A stretch of 64,000 nt of DNA from Numida meleagris (GCF_002078875.1 NC_034424.1:4913546-4977545); one strand, 5' to 3'. Positions 36,926 through 55,000 are shown, counted from the stretch's first letter. The notes: generated from the letters alone by a model not told the origin. Translations and numbers: made by a program.

Positions 36926-37677
36926 CGCCGCCGCCGCCGCCCTGCCGAGCGCCGGGCTGCCGGGGGGCGGGGCGTCCGGGGGCGCCGCTGGCCAATGGGG
37001 TGGCGCGATGAAGCGCGCATCACGTGAGGCCGGGCGGGGGGACGTGGGTAAAGCCTGTGGTTAGGGGGCAAGGTGCGTGGTGGGTGGTGTGCGGGAGGGT
37101 GGAAATTGTGGTGCATCTCCTGTGAGAGACCCCCGTGGCGCCCCGCGGTGCTAAAGCCGCAGCTCCACCCTTGCTGTTGAGCTCCAGGCCGTAGCTGTGC
37201 ACTATGGCACCGGTCCTGCGCAGCCTGAGGCGGTTCGCGTCGCCCTGGGGTCACCTTCACGTCTCCTCTGCCGCAAAGGACGAAGGCAGCGCGCTGCCTT
37301 TCCTCGTCCTTGGCCCGCTAACAGCCGTCCGTCACGCGCCCTGCGGAAATCCGAGCGCTGGAGAACCGTTTCATCCCCGGGAGGGATGTCACTGAGACGA
37401 AAATAACACGGCATTAACGCGCTGCATTACGCAGCTCAAAGCTGTGTCGCTAAGTGGGTATTTGGGGCGAGGAAGAAAGAGAAGGCTACGTCCCCGTTTC
37501 ACACCGTAGGAGATTGCTTTCCTTTCAGACTGAAACACTGCCGCCAGCGAACCGCACCGCGTCGCTGCGGCACCCACTCCCCTCCGCTTACTGCCCCTCA
37601 GCGCGGCCGCCATTTTGGGGCGTGGAGCCGCGGCGCCCGCCCCGCCCCTCTGTGCTTCCCGCCCCCGTGCCCGCAAG

Positions 37678-42218
<4,541 letters not shown>

Positions 42219-43470
42219 TGTCGACTGCGGCCGCCTTCCTGAAGTACTTGCATGGGGGAAAAGACTTAAGGAGTGGTATTTTATTTTTTAAAGAGTTGAA
42301 CGGACTGATCACGCCTAGTGGACTGACATGCAGGCACAGAGACCGTCCTGTTTAGAGTCCTGAGTTTCAGCAAGCAGAGGGATCTGGCAGCGTGTAAGTG
42401 TAAATGAGACATTTAGAGGGGTGGGAGCAGGTCAAAGGAAGGTATTTGGGGCGCTGCTGGAAGGAAGAAGCTCGGACTGAGCTGAAGAATGCTCTGAGCA
42501 GGCTCCTTTTAGGTGAGAGCCACGCTCAGGGCGTGCTACTGTAAAAGCAAGCTGCTTCCTTGGCTAGTAAGTGTTACAGCCGGATCAGGTCTGATGGTTC
42601 TGAGCAGCTTTTGTTTCAAGCTGTCTTCCTCCATTCATCCACGCATCTGCAGTGTTTTCCTGACTGAGACACTGGATACTAGATTGATTTAAACAAGAGT
42701 TTTTCCTGCAATAGAAATAAGCCCGGTGCTGTGGGAGCTGCGGGAATCCCCAGTGCCGGGCAAGGCGCCCTGCTCTGACAGGGCCGTGCTGCACGGACGG
42801 GCTGTGAGCTTCACTGTGCCATGGAAACGGTTCTTTTGGTGACGCTGGACGGTGTGCAAGGATAAAGGCTTGCTTCTCTGACGGTGACACGTGTGAGCTC
42901 TTACCTGCAGCGCCCGGACACTGCACCCTGCGCAGACACCACTAATGCCAAGCACTCACTTAGGGTTAGGAGGGAGCAGTGTACGTGGGGGGTCTCCAGG
43001 TGTTCCTGTTGTGTGCTGCTGTGGCAGTTGAGTTGGGAGCCGTCGCTGCGGGTTCCCTGGCTGTGGCTGCAGCTCTGGGTGTGGGGCCTGTTCGTTCCTG
43101 ACCGGGCGGGCAGCGTTGTTGCCCTTGGAGAAAGGGGAACGTCGCAAGGAAGCGGCTTGTTACTGCAGGCAGCCGGAACCTGTCTAACTGCGCCCTGCGC
43201 TTTGAGGGGGCTCTGTGGGTGCGAGAGCAGCTATTGTAACACTTTGGTTTGGTTTTTCCTTAAACGTGCAGATTTCAGAGGGAAGTGAGTTATGATTTCA
43301 GTTCTGATCTGACGCGGGGGGGTGGAGGAACGTCCGCAGTTCAGCCGCAGCTGTGCTGCAGCCGTTCTTGTCATCACTTCTGCGTTTGCTCAAGCCGTTC
43401 TGCGCTGAGAACGGCGTCGTAGTACCCAAAGAGCCGAGTTCGTGGGCTGGTTTGTGCGTTTTTTTCCTTT
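42219..43470 (+). other. PTGES2 3' UTR and short spacer before ODF2
   Basis: The PTGES2 3' UTR must start at 42219, but no AATAAA or ATTAAA is seen in the next kilobase. The closest variant is AATAAG near 42717, so the 3' end may be near 42740. After that there is moderately GC-rich sequence with no exon recognised. GC content climbs again from about 43300 into the ODF2 island. Confidence 0.5.
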
Positions 43471-43479
43471 TCCGAGGTA

Positions 43480-43990
43480 GCGAACGCGTTCTTTCCGACG
43501 CTCGGAACGAGGCTCCGCGCGCGCCTCGCGTTGCCGTGGTGCCGGGGCCCGTTGCGGGGCGGGGCGTTGTGGCGCGGGGGCGGCGCGCAGCGGCCGAGGA
43601 AGGTTTGAACCGCCCAATGGGAGAAGCGCGGGCGGTGGCGGCGCGGCGGCCCCGGAAGTGCTGCTGCTGCTCCTGCCCCTGGTGCGGCCCCGCGCCCCGC
43701 GCCTGCGGGATCCATGGCAGCGTCCCGCTCCGCCGCTTCGCTGCCGCCGGCGAAGACCACCTGAGGCGGCCCCGGCTGTGGAACGCGCTCGGCGCCTCGC
43801 GGTGAGGAGGAGGAGGAGGGGGAGGAGAGGCCGCGGGACGGCTCTGAGAACGTGACGGGGAGCGGCCGCGGGCCGGGAGGAGCGGCCTGGAGGAGCTCGG
43901 CTCTTCCAGCCCTCGGAGCGCGGAGCCGAGGAGGTGCCCGGCGCGGACTCGCTGTGCCACGGCGGCGGGGCAGATCGTGCCTCGTTATGA
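43480..43990 (+). promoter_or_regulatory. ODF2: CpG island and promoter of ODF2
   Basis: CpG density is high from 43480 to about 43990. A CCAAT box is at 43614-43618, and an ETS-type site CCGGAAGT at 43652-43659 lies 34 bases after it. That spacing is typical of a TATA-less housekeeping promoter, with transcription starting near the ETS site. The exon predicted downstream ends at a GCG/GTGAGG donor at 43800. Assignment to ODF2 rests on strand, distance and the absence of another plus-strand gene nearby. Confidence 0.65.
43655..43800 (+). other. ODF2: Probable ODF2 non-coding first exon with a 16-codon uORF
   Basis: Leader exon inferred from the promoter motifs upstream and a strong donor (GCG/GTGAGG) after 43800. 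It holds an upstream open reading frame, ATG 43714 to TGA 43764, encoding 16 residues (MAASRSAASLPPAKTT), with ccATGG start context. The exon's left border is not known. No counterpart of the human MSASSSGG N-terminal isoform exon is seen here. Confidence 0.45.
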
Positions 43991-46021
43991 CGTCTTCTTG
44001 CCCACAGCAGTTCTAATGCGCGACCCCGGTGTCGATGTTCTTTTTCTAGAGTAGCACCGATCTGTTTCTAATTCCGAAGTGACATAGGGATCCATCGAAA
44101 TTCATCATCGAGCCTTTACCCCGAGCTGTAGCGCAGGGTATCTCTTTGTCGGCATTCCCTGCCCTGCAGTTTGTGTAGCCGCCCTCCCTGTCCTGTCCGT
44201 TAAGCTCTGGTAACAATGACGAGGTGACGGTGCTGTGCAGATACAGGGCAGGAGAACAGCAGTCGTGCTTGTTCTCAGCTGTACGAGTAACTCTTGCCCT
44301 AAGCCAGGTGATGCTCGCAATGACTTCGTGCTGAAACATTGCTTCGCCCAGTGCCTAATGCTTGTGCATTATTATGTTAGTCATCAAAACTGGACATTTT
44401 TCAAAACGGATGCAGTCTTATTGGTTTCATTCAGAGCAGGTTGTTACACGGTCCTTGGCAACCTGTCAAATTAATCACAAGCTATAAAGGGTCATCTGAA
44501 TTGTGTTCTAGCAGAGGTACGGTACAAAACGATGCTTTACTGCATTGCAAGTAACACCTGTAACGTATCCCCTTCTGCAGCAAATTCTGAGGCAGTGTTT
44601 CCATAAGGTTAGCAGCTAAGCCCTTAGTGCTGCAGCTGCAGTAGCTCTGTACCCGCTGGGCACAGCACTCCTCCCTCGTTTCTCCTGGTCCCATCAGTCC
44701 TACCAGGCAAGCAGCTGCTCCCGCTGCTCCCAGGTCGGGGCTGTGGATGGGGCTGGTTAGCCACCAGTACGTGTGTGTTTGCTGGGCCATGCAGCACCGA
44801 GGACTTGTGTTGCAGGCTTTTCTTTCAGCTTTTCTGGTTAAGAAAAGTGGTTACGAGTTGCCGTTACAGCTGTCTGGGTACAGTCCTCTTGTGTCATTCT
44901 GGAAAATGGTTTCCCAGTGTTTAAGCTAACTCTTAGTGTCAGTATGTAAGGGACGATCATCTCAGTTGTTTCCTCGTGCTCATCTGTCGTCATTTCCTTG
45001 TCAGAGGAAGCAATGGCACGCTGACTTTTGTTGTTTGGGTTCATGCATCTGATTTGTTTGAGCCTGCGTGTTGCCTTCATTAGAAGGGAAGAGAATGTTC
45101 TGAAATTGGCAGAATACCCCAGGAGTTGGACTTGATGATCCTTATGGGCCCCTTCCAAATTGAGATGTTCTATGATTTTGTTGTTTCTGCATCAGGTTTC
45201 CCTCATCTGTCGATCATGAAACGACGTCATTATCCGCACAGAGCACAGTGTCAAGAGGAGCTAACAGCCTTAAAATAACTGTAAGTAATTAAACCAGGGC
45301 TGACAAAACTCTGCTGTTGGATTTTTCTAAGATTTACAGTTGCATTGTACTGAATAATCATTATCTCAAAGAAATGTTCACACCCAACCTGATTTCTTTA
45401 ACCTTGTGTCTCTGGGCTTTTCTGTGTTCTGCTAGGCAATTAGTGTGTGAATTTGTACATACGTGTGTCACAGAGAGAAAATCTGAAGAAGGATCCAAAA
45501 GCTTTTAAGCATTGGTTTAACTTCAAGAATACACTTGAAGTTAAGCACGTGTGAAAGAATTTACAGGGTCAGAATTCTAGGGTGGAATGATCTGTTGGTT
45601 TCCTGTTGGTTTTTCTGAAGTAAACTGTTCAATTAATGCTCTTTTCCCCTTCCTCTATGAAATTTCTGTTCAGAATCTGATGGTGTTGGTTACTGAAATC
45701 CTTGATTTGCTCAGTTGTTCTGAGGCTTTGAACTCCAGTGACTCTTGCAGGCACCCTCTATCAGTACAACTGCGTTTGTTCTTTAATGGCCAGATTAAAA
45801 TCAGAAAATATTAGCAGCAGAGAAATGATTTGTGTTAATAGCTTGACAGCAAAATAGCATACACTTCAAAATGGCAGATGCTGTTGAAAGAAAGCTCAAG
45901 CTTTGACCAAAACTGGCCACTGTTGCTCTCTGGCACGGGGGGAAACGTTGTTATTTCCAGTTTCCTTATTCACAGGTTTCCTTTCATTGTATTGCCCCTT
46001 CCCGTCTGCGGGAGAAGAGCC
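43801..46021 (+). other. ODF2: ODF2 leader intron region, with a possible extra leader exon
   Basis: There is no protein-coding exon before 46022. Bases 45196-45280 are bounded by a plausible acceptor (tgtttctgcatcag) and donor (aact/gtaagt). Their frames are stopped, so they could be a second non-coding leader exon. The exon with the start codon may begin after the acceptor ttcacag ending near 45975. A CR1 tail lies at 45100-45178. Nothing else is recognised. Confidence 0.4.
45100..45178 (+). repeat. CR1 LINE 3'-end fragment
   Basis: 'ggagttggacttgatgatcc' followed by 'ttatgggccccttcc' and 'gttctatgatttt' is a close match to the CR1 3' terminus, including one copy of the terminal ATTCTATG-like octamer. 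Sense orientation is plus. The left border is blurred. Confidence 0.8.
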
Positions 46022-49000
46022 ATGAAGAACCGTTCCTCATCTCCCCCTTTGCACGTCCATGTGGATGAAAACACCCCTGTCCATGTCCATATTAAAAAGG
46101 GTCAGAAAACCACACCTGCAAAATGCCAGGTAGGAGTGTGCAGCTGGGTGTTTGTGAGGGCTGCAGGGAGGAGACAGTCTGTCCTGGAAGCACCACAAAA
46201 CCTTCCAGGTCTGTTTTACTGTTGTATTGGAACTGTGAGAGCTGTTGCCTTGTTAACTGTAGGCATAGCCAGTGGTGAGTTTTCAGTGACACGTTTTCTG
46301 TGTTGAAGATGCTTTAAGTATGGTATGGAATATGCAGCTTGTTTTCATGTTTAATTACGTGATTATGAGAACTGTTGCTTTCAGTGTGATGTTGTTTGGG
46401 GGATTTTTTTCCTTTTGTTCCCTGGATTTGTATCCTCATACTGTTATTTCTTCAGCTTCGTCCCTATTTTTGGAGGAGGGGTTTGGGGTAAGGTAATAAC
46501 TGATTGTTTCATGTTCTGTCTTGATTGTGTATAAAATTAACGTGTTTAGAAGAAAAGGGACTGGATTCAAACCATCTTCTGGCACTAAGCACATTGTCAA
46601 TCTGCTGAGCCTACACAGCAGAGAAGGATCTCTTCGTACCCTTCTCGACAGCACACAGAAGGCAATACTGAAGCTGAGTTGTTGGATGTTTGTGTAAAGT
46701 TTTTCTCTACAAGTAATGGAAGTTGCTAGCTCATTCTTCCTTATGTCTGCAGACATGCTGTTACAAATTCTCCATTAGTTTTCTCTTTGTTGCTAATGGC
46801 AATTCAGGGTCTGACAGTGAAGTTGCTGCCTGCAATTAATTAATTCCCCATAGGGTACTTTGGAATGGCTTTTTCCTCATCAGATGTGCAAAAACACTTT
46901 TACTTCTCATCATTTAGAGCGCCTCAAATTTAAGGCAAATAGATGGGGATGTACTTTTGACTCTAAAGCAAGGAAAACGCTTCAGGGACTTCATAACCCA
47001 TCACACTGTACGATTCTTTTTCCTCTGGTCGTGCTGTTGTCAGCTGGTACAAGTGCTGTTTTGTGAGATTAATCTGGAACAGAGAAGGGATCTACCAGGT
47101 TGTTCCTTCTGCCCCCAGATGGGTTATATTGCGGTATTCTTTGCGTATCTCCCTGCAGAGGAGAATTCCTTCCCCAAACCCTGTCCCCAGATCTTCCTGC
47201 TGCCTGAGTAAGGCTTTTATCACATCACAGTTGTGGATATTCCAGTCATATAACAGTCTCCACATGATAAGCAGCAAGAATATGTCAGCTGAATATGCAG
47301 TAACCTTTCCTTTCTTTTTGCAGCAATAAAAAATGTAAATAGTTCTTAAAAAGTCTTAGTGATTTATCTTATTTTCTCTGTTTCTTCTTCAGCAAAAGCA
47401 CAAACAGAAAATGAAAGGGAATACTGTGAACGTGCGCCGAGCTGTCCAGGTGAAGTCGAAGGCCCCCTGGCTGCCCCCAGGAAAGACATCTGTCCTTGAT
47501 TCCACCTACAAATGGGAGGTATGGCTGCTTCTGCTCCCTCAAGCAAGCTTTCAGCTTGAGCTGAGGTTGACGAGGGCAGTGGTGTAGTATCAGGCTGGGG
47601 GGACCTGGACTGATGTGAAAGAAGGCACTGTCACATGCAATCCATTTTGAGTGTTTCTTGTACATCTTTTTAATACAGAAAAATAGGAAATCCATTAGCA
47701 GCCCACGTCCATCTCATGCGTTTCCATCTCTAGAATGCAGACAGGTTTACTCGTTGGTTCCTGCTGTGTTTAGCATTGATGTGGTCTGACCTGGAATATT
47801 GTGTGCCGTTCTGGGCTCTACAATTCAAAAAGGGTTTTGAGATATTCGAGTGCACCCAGGAGAGAGCACCTAAGCTGGCTGAAGGGCTGGGAGGCATGAG
47901 AAGCAGCTAGGGGCACTGGGTTTGTTAAATCTGATGAAAAGGAGATGGAGAATGATCTCATCCCACTTCACAGCTGCAGCAACTGTGAAGTATTTCTGAT
48001 ATTTTCTTCCTGACTAGTGCCCAGCTTCAACTTTTGAATTCCTGGCTCTTCCAGGATGAGAATTTGAGGTTTTTTTTTGTTTGTTTGTTTTTTCTATTTT
48101 ATTCTTTCTGCATTTTTAAACTTCCCCACATGGCAATAAAAGACCTGTTTACCTTTTGTTTTTCCTTCCTAGTCCTATTGCAGTGATGTTGCACGGTCTC
48201 TAGTTTCAGTAAAGTAATGTTTAGAACACTGTTTACACCTTTCTACGTGGCAAAAAAGAGATGCCATTTATTGGTTTTTTATTAGGGACCAACTCACCGC
48301 CTGGAAATTACACCTCCGGATTCCGAGAAAATGATGTCAGTGCTGCGCCTGAGCGATCTCTCTACGGATGAGGAAGATGCAGTTTGCAGCAAAATAAACG
48401 AGTACGAGAGGAAGATAGATACCCTGATGAACGTGGTGGGAACGCTGAAGAACGAGGTGAGGGGACCAAGTGGAGACCTGCTGATGCAGGCTTTGTAGCT
48501 GATCATTTGGCAAGAGGAAACTAGAGCCTTGATGAAGTGGAAGACTACTCAGCCTGTTGCTTCGTTTGCTTAAAGAAATCTGGCCGAGTTGTTCAGAAAA
48601 TTGGATCTAATTTATTGAGAAATTCACTAAGCCCTACTATGAAAATTCTTTAAGCCATGTCAGTTTCATAAGGTATCACTGTGCTTTAGTTTCCAAATAA
48701 CCTTTCTTTCACTCAAGCCCGAAAGTTGTCATTCCAGAAGGTGAAAAGCACAGTTTGATGATGTTCTATTGTTGAAGAATCTACTTATTCCCAAAATAGT
48801 TTCTTCTGATTCTCCTTTAATGCGGTGATGTTGCGTGTTCCAGCCAAAGAGCTTCTTATGTACTTGACACCATGTAAAAGATGGATAGGAGAGGTTTCCA
48901 GATTTCATTAGATGCATGGGAAGGGAGGGAAGGGCAGCTGTTTCTTTGAGGTAGCAGAAGTTGTATTCTTACTTATTTTAAACTAAACAATGTTCAAATT

Positions 49001-52000
49001 GGTAAATGAGAATAGAATTTGAGTGTATTCTTGTACTAAGCCTTTTCTGTTCTATTTGTGCTACAAAAAATTAATGGAATTACTTGCATAATTGTAAAAC
49101 AAAAATCTGTATTGATACTTAATAAGTGAATTCAATCGAAATATCTGGTGGCATCATGTAATTAAATCCATGCTGTAAGATCACTTTCATTTCTAGCTGT
49201 AATTCTGTGCAGGCAGGGGAATCTCAGATGATCTTTTCTGCTGCATAAAGAAAGAAATCTGGTGCTCCAGTTCAACCTCCCTCTGTATTCTCTCTTGTGT
49301 GTTTTCAGCTGTTGTGCTCTGAACTGCCCAATGGGATGCACGAGGAGCAATAGTCAACTTCTGGTTTGCCTTAAGTTCTATTTAAATATCTTTTTCAGGC
49401 TAAGTCACAGAAACAGGAGCAAATGACAAAGCGTCTGCTTGAGGAGCAGAAAGAAGAACTGAATGAGGTCACACAAGAGCTGGTAGAAACAGAACATGAG
49501 AACACGCTGCTCAGGCGCAATATTGAGCGCATGAGGGAAGAGAAAGATCTGACTGTGTAAGAAAGCTCCAGTTCTCCATTGTAATTAGTGGTATTTACAG
49601 GACACCTTATTGCTAATGATGCTAATGCTAATAATTTGAGGATGTAGTTTGTACCCTAGGCTGCAGTGCTGCTGAGGAACTGATGTTTGGGGGTTTTTTG
49701 TTGTCTGTTACAAAGGGGACTTCAGATGGCAACACTGTGGATTCCTTTTTCCAACAACATGAATACTGCTGAGATTGCAACCTCTAGCTAAAAACTTAGA
49801 GCTGTATGCATTAGTATGCTTTCTTGTTTCATGCTGAGCCACTTGAAGTCTTATCTCCAGTATTGCTGGAGTGCTCAGGAAAAGCCCTGCATTGTGTTTT
49901 AGCCTTAGTAGCATGTGCAGGCTTTGGTACAAGCTAAATTTGTCCCCTCTAAATTATTGTTTCATAGTTGTGATCCTAGCAAGCACTTGGAGCCTACTTA
50001 TTGTCTTCTGTCAGAACAACTTCCATGGTGAGAGGGGGTGAACTTAGGTAGCTTTTATCCTTTGTTTAGTGTTTTTTTTTTTCCTGTTTTAACCCAAATA
50101 ACTGTATTTTCATACTGTCTGGCACAGCTGTCAAAGCTTCACGTTCTTCTAATGGCTGAATTCTCCTTGCAGGCTGCAGAAAAATTACTTGCAGCATGAG
50201 AAGGAGTGCCTGATGTCCAAGCTGAGTGAGGCAGAGAGGGATGGAGCAGCAGCGGCCAGACAGATCAGTGCCCTGAAACATACCATTGGGAGACTCAACA
50301 TTGTAGGTGTTGGCCTTTTTTGTTCTCACCTTTGCTGCATTGTGCTGTCCTATGGCTGCCTTAAAAAAAATATTGTTACAGTTGCTGATCCAGAGAAATG
50401 GAAGAAGTTGAGGGATTTAATTTGCTTAAGATGTTTGCTGAATCTCTTTGGGAGCTGGGTATTTATTTGCAGCACCCAGTCACCTTCTGCACGTACGGTG
50501 CTGACTGTCGCAGTGCCCATGCTTTTATCAGCTTCACACATTAATTCCAGGGCTTGCATATGAACAATACCTTTTTTTTTTTCTTCTAGGAGAAACACAT
50601 GAGCAGCTCAGACATTAACATGCTGACGAGACAAAAAGAGCTGCTGCTACAGAAACTGAGCACCTTTGAAGAAACCAATCGTACGCTCCGGGAACTTCTC
50701 AGAGAGCAGCACGAACGGGAGGTGAGCAGTGCTGAGAGCAGCAACTTGGATGATTACTGAAGGCAATCTTGTTTTATGGACTAAAAATGGAACCTGAGTT
50801 TGAGAGCTCTTTAACTCTTTTTCCCAATGCTGCCTTTGACCACTGTGTCACAAAGGATGGTTTTGTTTATTCCTACCTACTTCACTAAAATAAGATTGAC
50901 TTTTCTGCTGTGGGGATGTTACAGCATCTAAGCTTTTGGCTGCTTTAAAAAGTATAGGCACTGCTGTCAACTTTCTCATTTGGAAATTGCTATTCTTGCT
51001 GTGGTTTTTGTTCCCTTTGAACAAAAGCAGGCCAATGTTAACTATTCTCTCAGCCACCAGTGAAACTGGAGAAGAGGACTGAGTTCTTCTGTGTGACTCT
51101 CTCTGAGTAATGAGAGAGTTCTAAAAGTTCTGAGTTTGTCATTGTGCTTCTTGTTATCGTCTTTGTATGGGAGAACTGGAGAAGCTTTTTGAGATAGGAT
51201 ACGTGAAATACTAAGCAAATTCCATGCTTGGTATCTTCTGGTAATTGCTGCTGTAGCAAGGGGGAAACCTGTTGATTTCTGCAGTTCTATCTTAAGAAAC
51301 TGTAAAAAGCAGGCCTTTTAGTTAACAATTTTTCTCATGTATTTTTTTGCAGAGGGATGCTCAGAAGATACTGGAGAAGCAAAGCGCGCTGTTGACAATG
51401 TTGGCTGACGCAGATGCAGAGAAATTGGTAAGCAAACCAAAACATCTCATTCTGCAGGAAGACATAAAATTGCAAGCTCTTCCTTGTTCGTATTCAGCCT
51501 TCTGGTCTTACTCTAATGCCTTTTAGAACAGTATTCTTGTGCTTGTGGTTATCAGAGCCCCTCTGATTAACAGCCTACATTACAAAGTGAATAGATTTCC
51601 AGAGCCTTTCAAATATGGAGCTTAGATTGGGGATAGCACAGCTGAGACCTACGTAAAAGAACACCGTTATGATTTGCAGTATTCAGCTGAGAGGAACAGT
51701 TTGGGATACTTAAGCATGTCCTTATCACATTCAGTCCAAGCACAAGTGATTCTGCTTGCCTTTTTCTTTGTGCTGGATGTACAAAGCAAGAATTATACTA
51801 CATAGGTATCTCTGGGGGTGGCAAATTAAAAATACCTACTACAAAAATATGCTGTCAGCTGGGGTATTGTTCTTCAGTTTGGATATCATCTTATTGTTTC
51901 TGTAGATTTATCACGTTATCCTTAGTGATACCAAAGCATAAAGAGGGTAAGCTTTCTGTTCCTGCTTGTAACTGAATGCATGAATGATCTGGCACCATTT

Positions 52001-55000
52001 TTTTTCCCATTTCCTTCTCTGTAAACTGAGGATAGTGTACTTGCATTGCCAGAAATCACGAAATTTGCTGTGAGAGACAGGCACTGTCCTTTGTCTGTGG
52101 AGTATATTGTCCTATCAAGTCCTGGTTTCTGGTTGGGTATGCTATGCTAATTGCCCTTTTAAGCAATTGTATGTTTCCCTATTGCTTTCTGTTGGAGGGG
52201 ACAGCAGACACTTTTTCTGAGGCTAAGGATGGTGTTGCTGTTGATACCAGATAGAGCTGTGGATCATATGGTCTCTGGAGGGAGGCAATTGCACCTGTTT
52301 CCCTCCACTTGCTAACCTGAATGTGTTTGGTACTTACAATCTGAGTGGTGTTTGTCTTCCAGGAACTTCAGATGAGACTTGAGGAGAAAGAAAAAGAGAT
52401 CGACAGTCTTGCTATTCAGATACAGGAAGAAAAGGTAGCTTCCTTATTCTGTTCTCCCCTTCCTGCTCCACCCTCACAAATAGCCCAAAATATGGGTTTG
52501 TACTGGCAGACAATTACTTGATAAGGAATCAGATGACTGGCTTGTTTATAAAAATAGACAGCTACCTATTTCCACACAGCTGTGGATTCAATATTCTGCT
52601 GAGAAAACATCCATCACCAAGATTAATAGGTAGCATTTTCTCCTTGTTTGTGCTTAGCACTGAATTGCCATTCTGTTTAAGGTCTTGTTGGCTCCTGATA
52701 TCAACTTCCAGTTTGCCCCTCTGTTTAAGAAGTAAAAGGCAAGCGTAGTGGTTGAGATGAGATATGAAGGATGTTTTTCACTCGAACAAATCTTTCAGGC
52801 CAGTCATTCACATCTGATGTAAAATAAATGGTTAATTATTTGTCGCCCATTCTGCCGGAAAAGAGGAGCCCTGGAGATCTATCTGAGAAAGGGGGAGGGG
52901 TCACATTCCTTCACTGAATGGCTGTGTATTAGAAAGTGTTCCCTAACTAGCTTACTGAGGAAAAAGGTCTGTGTCTTGTTTGCATCTCATTTAGGAACAG
53001 GCAAAGGCAGCAAGTGAACTGTCAAAATCAATGGAATCTGTGAGAGGCCATTTACAAGCGCAGCTACGACATAAAGAAGCTGAGAACAACCGCCTGACCA
53101 CGCAGATCCGGGTATGTTTTCAGTGGTGCACTGTGCGTGCTAGTAGGTGACAAGAGCTTTAATTTTGTTAAGCTCTACGGCTGCATACAGTAACAGCAAC
53201 ATATGCAAATACTTCAGTTAATAAAAATAATGTTCTTGGTTGGATGAGAAGGCTCGCAGACCCATGTTTATTGGTCAGGGAGGAAATTTTTCTGGAGAGG
53301 AGCTTGTGAAAGAGGAAATGAAGTTTTTTTTTTTCCTCCAGGAAATATTCAGATAGGAAAAAGGACAGAGAGAAGTTGGGTTCTGAAGTACCGAGAGGCC
53401 CCTAGAGATACAGTCCTTTAAACTGCGTTGAGATTTGCCTCATTTCATTTGAGTTTAAAGGATGTTTGAGAGTCAGCTTGTAATTCTGATATGTGAAATC
53501 TTTTGTATCGAGGTGGAATGCTGGAAATAATTTCTGTGTTCTAAACCACTCGAAGGACTTCTTAATTTTGACATCTTCAAACTAGTTTTTTTTCCCATGT
53601 TATTATTTTGCAGCTTGCAGTGAAAGCATTTGTTTTTGTGTAGCTGGAGTAGGCTGTAGCTTTTCGATTACAAGCAGACAACGTGCTAGGATGCACTGGG
53701 ATTAAATGTGTAGCTTTGCAGTCTTTCAGCTTTCTATATCCACGTGGGCATAAATGCTTTTTTCACTTCTAGAATTTGTGCTGATGTGTCTGTCAGTGTT
53801 AGGGCAGGGTGAAGGAGGCGAAATGTCAGTACCTGCAGGCTGAAGGTTCGAGGTTATACGCCAATCGCTCGCCAGTGTTTGCAGGAAATTAGTTGCTACT
53901 TTAGGTATGTGGGTATAAGGACGTTATTCCCTGTGGTGTGTTTCCTCCCCCCACTGCAGAATCTGGAGCTCAGTGAAGCTCAGCATAAGGCAGAGGTGGA
54001 ATGTATGAGGGAACAGCTGAAAGAAGCAAGGCAGAAGGCAGATCGCGATAAGGATGCCCTGAAGAAAGCCCTCCGTGCACAGAAGGAGCGGGCAGAGCGG
54101 AGTGAGGAGTATGCAGGGCAGCTGGCTGTGCAGCTGGCACAAAAGGTACTGATGATACACAAGGAGAGACCTCATTTCAGGTTATGCCTCTAAACCTTTG
54201 GCTTCTGGAAGCAGCCCTGGGGAGAGTCTCTGCTTTCAACTAATGAGATTTATTTTTGTCTCAACGCTTTGGCCCATTTGTGCTAAGTTTAGAACAAATC
54301 CGGTTTTCTCCGCTGTCACAAAACCAGCAGATCTGATTTTTCACCTTGTTCTTCAGAACCATCTGAAGATTGACAAAAGCCAGTAAAATAAAGTCTTGTG
54401 GTGGTGGGTGAGAATTCTGAATGAAGTGGGTTGTTAATCCAGAAACTAGTTAGAGCAGAAAAATACAAAGCCTTCAAAATGCACTGGATTGAAGGCTTAC
54501 TGAAGGATATAAAGGAAATATAGGAAAGTGAGGTGGTCAGAAGGGAACATAGATTTTATGCTACTTGATTTTTTCCTTGTTTTTAGCATACTGGAGAGCA
54601 GAGCCACTAGATAAACTTTACCCACGCTTTATATTTCTGGCAATTCATTTGCAATCCTCTTCAAGGGGGATTCTCCTTTCCCTGCTGTGATGTTTATTGT
54701 CTAACAGCAGTGTTGTTGAACACCTCTCTGTGAAGAATCAAAAATAAATGCTTCAACATTTTAAGTCTTAATGAAGTCTCTGCACATATCATGCTTATTC
54801 ATGTCAGCATCTCTGCGTACTGTCTAGTTATCCCACATCTAATCCAGTCCAGTAACGTTTCTGTCGTTTGTGTTTCTTTCAATAGGACAGTTATGTTACG
54901 GAGGCACTTTCTACTCTGGAGTCTTGGAAGAGTCGCTACAACAAAGTGGTGAAGGATAAGAATGACCTGGAACTGGAAATGGTTACACTGAACAGGTTAA

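Noticed and set aside
43298..43960. 220-codon minus-strand frame opposite the ODF2 promoter
   Set aside because: It is Arg/Pro/Ser-rich, lies in a CpG island and has no domain. Such frames arise from lack of A/T stops in GC-rich DNA.
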